This document shows positions 55,421-64,000 of a stretch of DNA of 64,000 nucleotides, one piece after another. Source of the stretch: Orbilia blumenaviensis (Eukaryota; Ascomycota; Orbiliomycetes; Orbiliales; Orbiliaceae). Each line of letters starts with the position of its first letter. The first letter of the stretch is position 1. The DNA lies in the NCBI GenBank assembly GCA_036872755.1, contig JAVHNS010000003.1:3224001-3288000 (forward strand). The letters are read 5' to 3'. Position numbers and translations under genes: made by a program. The notes below the pieces were generated by a model. It saw nothing but the letters and a program-made list of their open reading frames with translations. It had not been told where the DNA came from and made no database searches.

Positions 55421-57158
55421 TTTAATTTATCCCCAAACCTAATGAAAGGGTATCTTTAGGGAACGGTAATGGTGGATGGGGATGTCGAGTATTTTTCTTT
55501 GTGAATTTGGTATATGTATGTGGGTGACGGTTATCCGGAACGTCGTCGGTCGATATGTTGTGATAGTTATCGCATACTCATACACCAAGCTTGCAAGAAA
55601 CCAAGAAACCAAGATCCCAAGAAAAAATAAAAAAAAATAAAGCGAAACAAAAGCGGCCGGGAAAAGGGCTCCGCTTTTTAAAAAGAATCCCCGCCGGTCT
55701 GTATGGTAAGCAATAGTCCCTCCCCTATCAGTCAACAAATGTAAAAGATCGTAGATCTGAGCTTGAGCTGAATATGAGTTGCTGCGTGTGGTAGGGATAT
55801 GTAATTGGGGTGTGTGTGTATACAAGAAAAGCTAAGAAAAGTACCGACCGCACTATGCAGCTGCAAGGTGAACTCTGCAGACGGGACACATACTAAAGTA
55901 ATATAATATATAATCTCACTGCCTCCCGAGCCTTCTTTGCCCCCCCTGTTTTCTCTTAATACACCAGTTTTCTTTTTCGAATTTTGGAAGGCCGAAGGGA
56001 AAGGGAAAAAGATCTGAAACCCAACGTTACTTTCTTACTGTGTGTGCTTCTAGTGCTATGTAATGCCTGTTAGTTTGTCGATGTGGTGTTACACTTGCGC
56101 AGCGGCACAGCCCACATCGGTGAATTTTTGTATGCCTGAATTCCAATGTACCCAGTATATGCGCAGTACACTTCTCGGAGTTCTGTAAACTGTATAGTTG
56201 GCCTTTTTTTAGTGATTTTGTTTTGTTTTGTTTTTTTTGGAGAAAAATCAGTGATTTGAATCGTAATTGGCGGAAGAGAACCCAATTGCAATTGAAGATA
56301 GCGGAATAGTGACGGCCTTGGTTTCATGTGCCCCCAACCCAGGCCAAAATCCATAGAATATATACTTTATTTTCAACAGCCTTTCCAGTGACCAAACCAC
56401 CTTCTTGGCCCTGATAAGAGTGGCAGCATATACAGCATGCAGTACGGTCCTTCTTCCCGGGAATTCTCCATCACCTGCATACTGCGGACGCACAGGACCC
56501 CTGCCAGCCTTCAATTGTTTTAACCAGCTTCTGCAATGGGGTATGTATACGTATACCTCTCATACAAAGAAAGGCAAAGCACCGAGGTAGTTTAGAAAGA
56601 AAACGGGCGGGGCGGTTATATTTAGCGATGTACTGTTGCAATCGATGGTTACGGTACGGGGCAATATCATGAGATTGTGGGTATGGAAGTCCCGGGACCC
56701 TGTGATGTTGTCTTTGAATGTTCCCGGTGGTGGTGGAGTAAGAATTCAAGAGTATCCTGGTTAATAGGTGGAGAGACTAGACCCGATTTGGATGTGTGAC
56801 ACAATCGACAACTCTTTTTGGGTGAATGTTGTGTTGGTGGAACAATTGCAATCTGAAATGAGAGGGCTTTGGTGGCGCAATGGCCATATATTATTTATTC
56901 TGATCCTATTCTCGCAGCTGTACAGCGAAAAGGTTCGATTGGGGCATCAGGGAAACTTTAATTTTTGAGACTAGACATACTGGTACTGTCAACGTTAAAT
57001 ATTCATAAATTCGTTACTTCGTATCTCAACTCCGTGTTGAAAGCGCTATATATACAAAGGAGAAAAACCCAACGAGACCAAGAAAAACCGACAGAATATA
57101 CAACTATCGTGCCAACAACCCAGCAAGAAAAGGATGTATATATCCTCCTGATATAACT
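55421..57158. other. Intergenic, no secure gene
   Basis: A 128-codon minus-strand frame (55439-55825) directly upstream of the GT-like gene has a hydrophobic middle (AAFVSLYFFLFFLGILVSW), but it is more likely the leader or promoter of that gene. Other frames are short. A poly-purine/pyrimidine tract lies around 55620-55645. Confidence 0.45.
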
Positions 57159-57746
57159 CTAATAATCGCCGCTAGTCTTAACCTTCTGCAAAACCCATCT
57201 TTGATACGGCGAGCCCCTATCAACACTAATACAGACCTTGGTATTAGCAACCGCCTTCTCAACACCCCAGTTTTTGGTCCTGGCGCCGTCTTGAATTCTA
57301 AAATTGAGGACGACACTGAGTCAGCATGAGGCCGAAAGCACATAGAAGGGACGAGCTAGTAGCAAGAAAGAGAACATACGTGTAGCCGTCGTCGCCGTCC
57401 CTAATAGTCCAAACATAGTTCCCAGGAGGGATCACAACAGCACCAGTTTTACCCCATCCGACTTCTAGATTATCATCTTTCTTTGGAATTATATGCTGTG
57501 TCTTGCCGTCGGAGTAGTTTTTGATCGTCCACTACCAATTCAGAAAACAAACTTGAATTAGCGACTCAAATCTTAGAAACAGGTATTGATTTAGAGGAGA
57601 ACACCCACAATCTGCTCCCTCAGCTGTGTCAGCGGGGTAACTGTTACTGGGCCACCCTTATTACAGTATGTGATCGCGAGCTTTTGGCCAGAGCAGGAAA
57701 GGACACGGTTGTAGATGATGTAGTCTCCGGGTGCGGGTCTCGTCAT
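57159..57746 (-). CDS. Small beta-trefoil-like (ricin-B type) protein
   Basis: Three exons, complement(57159..57297, 57380..57531, 57609..57746), give 142 residues. Intron 1 (77 nt, GTGGGT/TAG) is phase 0 and intron 2 (82 nt, GTATGT/TAG) is phase 2. No exon passes 60 codons alone from an ATG. Three similar segments suggest a beta-trefoil: PAPGDYIIYNRVLSCSGQKLAI, IPPGNYVWTIRDGDDGYT and the C-terminal SPYQRWVLQKV. Q-x-W motifs are partly kept (REQIWTIKN, QRWVL). There is no signal peptide. Such small cytosolic trefoils in fungi are often lectins or protease inhibitors; which applies here cannot be told. Confidence 0.68.
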
Positions 57747-60113
57747 TCTTGCGGTCTTATATGGTATAATATATACGACTTGGAAGTTGTATGTCTTGAG
57801 TCCGGACCAATATATATCGGCTACAATGCGTAGACTGCTAACGGACGGGAAGGGTGGAGGAGGAAGTTTGTAGGGAGATGCCTCCGTTTATATAGCCACC
57901 AGTAGACTTGTGTTCCCAAGTTGATTGATCATGGTAGTAGACGTCAATACAGGTTCCTACACCTAGACAGGGCAAATAAATTAAGCTTTGTTGTTGCACA
58001 AAGACGCACAGTGGCCTGTAGCCGCGAGAGGAGTGTACATTCCATGGATGCAGACGCTCTCGTATCGCCAGCACCTGCCAACATCGTCTACCACCACCCT
58101 CGTCGCTAGTGCCCACCAGGATTAAAGTGTTTAACCCCACTTTCTATACTTTCACTAGCCCTCTAATCCCCTCAACATTACCTACACTCTATAAACACTT
58201 TAGGGAAACAATGATTGTAATCGAAACAAAACATTTCGAAATGGAAGACAAAAGCGAGAGGAAGCCTTTGTTTTCGCTTGAGAATGCAGGTTTTAAGCAT
58301 AAGAGAGCCTTTGGGTTCGGGTACGGGTTCGTGCTACGTAACTAGCGAAGCTCGGCTGTGATGGCTTGGTTTTGTCTTATCACGTCATATATGCAGACAT
58401 ATATGGTATGAATATGGGAACCTTGAGATCTTTATTTGAGGGAGTATTATGTCAAAAAGCTTAATGTTACCTTGGTTTGGCTTCTCGGTTAACTAGATCT
58501 TGTATATATCTATATCTATCGAGAGGTTGTAAGCGCATGGTTTCGTTTCTCATCTGATTTTGTGACAGTAAGATATCTGCTTCTGGTACACACTAGTGCA
58601 AAGTGGTAGAGCCCGATTGTGTTGCGGCTGATTCACCCATCCGTTTTCAACTGGTCTGATAATGTCGAAATCGAAAGTTTGATAGGCCCTCACAACTTTC
58701 GCATCCTTTGTTTTGTTTCCTCCTTAAGAGGTCTTGGAGGGCATTCGCTGTCCAACAGGTAAACACGTCGGCAGATATTCAAACTGCCACGCTCAGCTCT
58801 GGGGGTTTGCATATGCCGGCATGTGCCGTACACCATACATGCTGGCTGAGGTCTAGGCTCGACTTTTTCGATCAGCTTCAAAATTCAGCAGCCTTAGGTG
58901 AGAGCTCAAGAATGTTTGTAACTCAGGGCAGCGTTACACAAACCCAACAGTTAATTCGAATATTCCATGGGGTGCCTATAGCTTCCGTATTATGTCTTAC
59001 TTTGGCCCAAGTATCTAGAAAGTACTTAATTAGTATTTATATCACACTCGATCCATTGAGGACCTATCGAACTATTTTGAGCATTTTCTAGGGTAACATT
59101 GCAGTTTTTCCTCTAATACCTCGAGCCTTATACCATTGCATCACCTCCCCCATTAATACCAATATCACGATTATACCACCCACGTCCCGGGCCAGACCCG
59201 GGCACCATTTTCCAACAGCGATTTAAACTTCACCACACCCCAGTCAGCATTGCGTACTCACCCCCGGGCCCCACCACTGCCAATGTTCCAGAAAACCCTT
59301 TCCTTTCTCCGATGTGCTGTTACTAAACTACTTTCAGTACCAAGGGGTTGGAAAAAGCTTACGTCAACCTTTTTTACCAAGACACTAACAACTGGAAACA
59401 AGCAACATGAACATATTCAAGCGAGCCGCCCTTTCGCAGTCGCTGAGCTTGATACATGTGTGTGTGTGGTATTAATTGTCTCATAAAAAAAATTCAGACG
59501 CTTTTTATTTTTTACCTGGAATTTTTACTGTACATACACCTGCACTGCACTGACCCCCTTGTGAGCATGAAAACCCGGTTCTGTGCTGTCCACACCTGTG
59601 CTGTACTCTACATTTGGATCGTGCCATGAGTCGTGAATTGGTTCATCGCAGTAGTGATAAATTACCCGAGACCCTGGCCAAAGAATAGACTCGTCGCGTC
59701 GGCTTTACTTGCACCGATCTTTTTTTCTTTCCTTTCGGGCTGAGTCATCGGAACTTAGAAAGTTATGATCCGGATATCATTGATATTTTCTCGTTAATGA
59801 TGTAGAAATGGGAATCGAATGGCGGTTTATGTATGTACTCTATCGCTTTGGCGAGCTTCTGCAGTTGATTTGAGGCTGTGTTGGAATTCAAGTAAGAGCT
59901 CGGGGCGGAGTTGGGTTATGGTAGTATTCAACCCTTTGAATGTATTTCTTTTGGTGAAATGAACATCTGTAAATGCATAGCTACATTTTGGGATATCTCG
60001 AGCCTTGTTAGTGGATATCGAAAAGTCTAAACCTCGTGAAATTAAGTAAAAGAAAAATAGCTACATTACTATATACAGATCCACCCCCTCTTCCATTGAG
60101 TATCACACCACAT
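57747..60113. other. Intergenic, no secure gene
   Basis: A 127-codon plus-strand frame (58708-59091) lacks an ATG at its head and has no known motif. Nothing else is worth calling. Confidence 0.45.
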
Positions 60114-61628
60114 TTACAGTCTGTACGTAGTAATCACGGCGGCATGGTCTGAAGTCCACTCATTGTCTTTATGAGACCCATACGGCCTCGGCTCCCCAAC
60201 AACCGCCGTCCTCGAATCCAAAACCTCCAAATTCCCTTTGTGATAAATAAAATCAATCCTATCCTGCGGCTCCACCTTCCCCGTCGCACCATTATGAAAC
60301 GGGTATAAAGGAGACCACGTAATCCCTGGCACACCAACAGGGTTTGGATTCGCGATTCTGAACGAATCGATTAGTCCTGCCTCTGTGGGTTTTAAAGACG
60401 TTGGCCAGGGGACATTTGCGTAGCCGCAGTTTTTGGAGCGAAGTGCTTCGGTCCAGTCCAGGTGAGAAGGGGCGTTTGTGTCGCCGACTAGGATGACGGG
60501 AATGCTCCATGCTTGGTTTAGCTGTGAGGACATAGCTTTTAGGGTATCTGTGATCTGGGGGGTACGTCCTGACTGTGCTTCCCGTTGTAACACCTTCTCA
60601 ACCGTCATCTTATCGAAACAGAAGTCGTAGGGTCCATAGGGATCGTATCCTAAATGCATATCCCAAAAGTTTACCTGCGATGTCTCTCCATCGAGCGAAA
60701 TCTTAACTCCACCGGATGCATTTGCAATTCCATACTCTTTAACAATGGGATACCGGCTAATAATCCCCAAACTCCCGCTTTGAGGCTGCCAGAAATACCA
60801 GCCGAGGGCGTTTGCAAGTCTGCTGGTATGTCCGCCTGATGCCTCTTGAAGGCCAACGATGTCGACATTGCTCCCCGCGATGAATTTAACCTGTTTTTCG
60901 TGGTAGTTGCTGACTTGGGTACCCCCATGCCAGAGGTTATAGCTCATAATCTTTAGGTTCTGAACAAGCGCCGTTCCGGTTCTTTTAACAGGAATCGTAA
61001 CTTGTAGGTTACTCGACTCTCCTGTACTAGTGAGAGTAGCGCGAATGGTAACAACCGAATCTCTGGCTCTATCAGGAACACCAGATATAACCCCATTACC
61101 ACCAACCCTAACCCATCCATCACCGCCTACCTTCTCAAAAGTCGTCGAACTATAACCCGGTCTCACCAATCCCGCAATTTTGGCATTAAACGCATCCCCC
61201 TGCCTCGCATTATGTACCGTGACTTTATCAACCATGAATCCAAACCCAACTCCATCACCACCCTTTACAGACACATAAACCGGCTTCGCAAGCCATTTAT
61301 ACCCATCCTTCGCCAGAAAAAAGGCTACGTACTCCCCGCTTTCTAGGGCCGTAGCATCGAGTTTTACTACACCCTGAGTTCCGGGAGCGTATGACCATAC
61401 CAGCGAATTTGCGACGTATTTTTCATCGACAGGCCCACCGCCGGAGGCACGGTATAGGCCTATCCAGTTGGTATTATCAGCTGTAGGGGTTTTATAGGCG
61501 AAGGCAAGCTCATTTTTGTTGGTATTGTCGACCGCGGCGAGGGTGCCGTCAACGGTTGGGGCGGATGTGATCTGGGAGGCGAGCATGAGGACGGACAGGG
61601 CCGTGGAGAATATGGATGAAAATAACAT
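60114..61628 (-). CDS. Secreted endonuclease/exonuclease/phosphatase-family protein
   Basis: A single exon of 504 residues from ATG 61628; an earlier in-frame codon at 61757 is not preferred because 61628 starts a signal peptide (MLFSSIFSTALSVLMLASQ). Residues 24-125 are an N-terminal beta domain (NWIGLYRASGGG, ESGEYVAFFLAKDGYKWLAKP). Residues 130-216 look Ig-like (GNGVISGVPDRARDSVVTI). Residues 225-504 are the EEP domain with its catalytic set: SYNLW (N231), QEA (E262), HLGYDP (H325), GDTN (D383, N385), DRIDF (D456, D459) and SDH (D494, H495). EEP enzymes cleave phosphodiesters in nucleic acids or phospholipids. Secretion and the extra domains suggest an extracellular nuclease or sphingomyelinase-like enzyme; which one is open. 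Confidence 0.88.
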   Translation of the reverse strand: MLFSSIFSTALSVLMLASQITSAPTVDGTLAAVDNTNKNELAFAYKTPTADNTNWIGLYRASGGGPVDEKYVANSLVWSYAPGTQGVVKLDATALESGEYVAFFLAKDGYKWLAKPVYVSVKGGDGVGFGFMVDKVTVHNARQGDAFNAKIAGLVRPGYSSTTFEKVGGDGWVRVGGNGVISGVPDRARDSVVTIRATLTSTGESSNLQVTIPVKRTGTALVQNLKIMSYNLWHGGTQVSNYHEKQVKFIAGSNVDIVGLQEASGGHTSRLANALGWYFWQPQSGSLGIISRYPIVKEYGIANASGGVKISLDGETSQVNFWDMHLGYDPYGPYDFCFDKMTVEKVLQREAQSGRTPQITDTLKAMSSQLNQAWSIPVILVGDTNAPSHLDWTEALRSKNCGYANVPWPTSLKPTEAGLIDSFRIANPNPVGVPGITWSPLYPFHNGATGKVEPQDRIDFIYHKGNLEVLDSRTAVVGEPRPYGSHKDNEWTSDHAAVITTYRL

Positions 61629-64000
61629 ATTTTTCCACTTTTTTAACAGGAAGCCATGGAGTTTGGCCCCTTCTTTCTTTATTTGTTTCTTTTTAAAGTT
61701 GCAAAGCTGACTCGGGCTTAGAAAGGGATCGCATTCATGAAAACGGAGCAGAAGCACTTTGACTGGTTATTTATAATGATCATCGCATTCTCTATGCATC
61801 TTACGATCCCTCGATCGACTTACCCCTCACCGCACCGCAGCACCGGCGTCTAGGTATACGTTCGACGTATTATGACATCCAACAAAAGCGGAAGGTCATC
61901 TGTCCGCATTGCAACAAATCAAAAGCCGATCCCAATGCACAAAGCTATCGGGCCCCAATCCAGACGCTCAGTATCCCCGCACCATAAGATCTAATATTAT
62001 ACGAATCCTGCATTGCTGACAATCGAAATCGGGAATGTAGCTGTGGAGGTAAAGATATGCATACCAAACACCGTCATCTGCGTAACAATGCCCCCCCAAA
62101 AAGGGAAAAGCTGGGTGTCACAACAGAGTAGCAATTCTTCGAATTATCAAATTGCCAAGTCGATCAAGCTAGCGAAGGCTTTTGGGAGAGAGGCTGGCCG
62201 GGTGCCGAACGGGTGTCTTGCCCGTTTTGGAACCCGCGCGCAGGGGTAATCAGTGGTGCCTAGGCATTTTCTTCAAGGATCAATGGCCTTTGGATTAACA
62301 ATGGGACATGCAAAAATGCGAATTCGAACTGTCAAGCGTGGGGTATCCTATTTTCGTTTTTTGGACCTCTAAGCTTTGTATTGTCCACCCACGTGGTGAC
62401 TTGATAGGAATTACTCGGGCGGGTTCGATTACGGGGAAACAGTTTTTGAGGTTCTGCCTAGTAGCCAGTCGAAGACATGAGGATTCACTTTTTCTGCGTT
62501 GCGCCGAGGATCTTGGACCGACCGACCGACCGACTGATGGTTGCTTGGATAGGGCTGAAACTGTCAACTGCAGCCCTACGCCAGCTATCCGTCATGATTC
62601 AAGCTGACGCTGCATGTCTGGCATCGCGATCGGAGCATAACGTTTCGACCCACACTAGTGCTGACCTCATTCAACGAAGCAAAATTGCGAGATGGGTGGC
62701 ATTACGTTTCTTGAATTGGGTATCGGTTGAACCGGTCTTGTTGCCCGTGACCGAATTAACATTTGCATATCTAGCCGTGGTCTTGAAGTGGTGATTAAAA
62801 TGACCCACGTTGTTGTTGCAAGCTGATGCATCATGCGTCCTGCGGAAATGCGAACTACTAGTAGACACTAACCTCGTTACTTGAATTTATACAATATCTA
62901 CCAAAGATTATGAATTCTCCCTAGTGTCAACCTACAATGTACGATATTCTCCAACTTACGCCCGGAAATCAAATAAATTTAAACTATTTACTGATATATT
63001 TATAAAACCCTCACAATATCAAAACTAATATACCAACCTCCAGGTTTTAATTTATCAGACGCAGACTTCCCAGATTCTGCCTATTCCATAATCGAATATA
63101 TATATCTGGTTATCGACAGGAATACAGCGAGACTGCATCATGGTCGGGCGGTATTAGATATCATTATCACATCTCTAATAAGTAATACTATTAGACCTCC
63201 ACCAAAATGAGCAATGATGATGATGATGGTTCAGAAATGGGAAAGCCACCATTTTCTTGATAACAGAACGCAGTAACGGTGTCATATGGTACCACGTGAC
63301 ACCTCGTGCAGAAACTGACTTTGGCTACCTCCAGCCAAAACCAGATGTGATTATGGAGGACCACTTGGCTGTAGCGTTGCGGCGCCGTATGGGTTCGCCG
63401 TCGAGTAGCTCCAAATTCAGCGTCTTGGCAACCTTGATAGGTATCAAGTTCACCATCGCACCGCCATCTAATAGCATTCTGTTCAGTCGGCAACGGCCGT
63501 ATTTTGAATAGTAAATATACGTGGTGTGTAACCCGAGGTCGAATTATCCATATTACCGGAAAGTAGAGCGCTTAAGCTTGGATTTGGTATCCAAAGCTCT
63601 TTGTGGGATTTCCATTGTCCAGCCCTATTCCTTTTATCATCTCTCTGCTTTAGCCCCCTCGTCTTTTAGACTCCTCCTCCTCGCATCTTCCCGGGCACCC
63701 CCTCCTGCAATGCCCCATTCCCCTTTGTTCCATGTTGTCCTGGTTGAATTTTGAAATATAATAATTTACCTGCTGCGCTGGAAATCGGGGTAGGATTAAT
63801 CCGTGTAAGACTGGTATCGAAAATAGCGCCGTTTTTTTTTTTTGAATTACAGCCCTACTAGAGGATTGGATCGGTCGATTGTAGGTCGTCAGTCCATTTG
63901 AAACTCTTATCCTCCATCCCTCTATTTTACTCCCGTCTTTTCTAGAATTTTTGAAAAGGTTTAGGAGCATTGCATTGATTCGGACTCGAGTAGTTACTCA
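61629..64000. other. Right-edge region, no secure gene
   Basis: No frame could be supported. Four ACCG units lie at 62517-62532. A minus-strand frame at 63650-63970 is open for 106 codons but has no motif. The promoter of the EEP gene should lie next to 61629. Confidence 0.4.

Noticed and set aside
55439..55825. 128-codon frame with a hydrophobic core
   Set aside because: Directly upstream of the GT-like gene in its leader position; low complexity and no motif.
60114..61757. Longer 547-codon form of the EEP protein
   Set aside because: The extra N-terminal residues precede a good signal peptide and read like an untranslated leader.

Overview
This 64 kb window is nuclear DNA of a filamentous ascomycete (Pezizomycotina). 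The genes are split by short introns (about 50-110 nt) with GTRNGT-like donors, CTAAC/CTGAC branch sites and YAG acceptors. The gene content fits too: fungal F-box proteins, a fungal-type MAPEG protein, a GH28 polygalacturonase with a Kex2-like propeptide, and pepsin-fold membrane proteins. Orbiliomycetes or Leotiomycetes are possible, but the sequence alone does not decide. No tRNA, rRNA, CRISPR array or intact transposon was recognised. I see no prokaryotic or viral signs. All exon joins below come from reading frames and splice consensus by eye, with no transcript data.

Left part (1-21 kb): a C-terminal zinc-finger-like protein with a duplicated 59-residue block (1090-2454, -); 5.4 kb without a convincing gene; a two-exon Myb/SANT-like protein (7880-8749, -); a convergent pair of F-box genes (10106-11284 + and 11563-12525 -); a three-exon MAPEG protein (13326-13903, -); a third F-box gene (16437-17423, +); a GNAT acetyltransferase (17465-18553, -) divergent from a six-exon amidohydrolase (18938-21085, +).

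Middle (21-47 kb): a secreted endopolygalacturonase (21543-22747, -) and four dispersed paralogs of a membrane-anchored pepsin-like family (24725-26758 -, 27939-29811 +, 38339-40346 +, 45105-46980 -). By my alignment none of the four keeps both catalytic aspartates. All share a signal peptide, one C-terminal membrane helix and a cytosolic tail carrying short F/Y-E/Q motifs. Between them lie four small spliced genes of unknown function (31578-32232 +, 34008-34697 -, 36734-37316 -, 41451-42024 -) and a four-exon F-box gene (42764-44828, +).

Right part (47-64 kb): a 4 kb gap; two tandem F-box genes (51019-52284 and 52654-53526, +); a type II membrane glycosyltransferase-like protein (54170-55420, -); a small beta-trefoil-like protein (57159-57746, -); and a secreted endonuclease/exonuclease/phosphatase-family protein (60114-61628, -).

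Two themes stand out. One is a set of secretory-pathway or surface proteins: the pectinase, the pseudo-peptidases, the EEP protein and the GT-like protein. The other is an expansion of F-box proteins, which are SCF ubiquitin-ligase adaptors. A 10-bp palindrome, TACCTAGGTA, occurs at least six times in non-coding DNA, far more often than chance.
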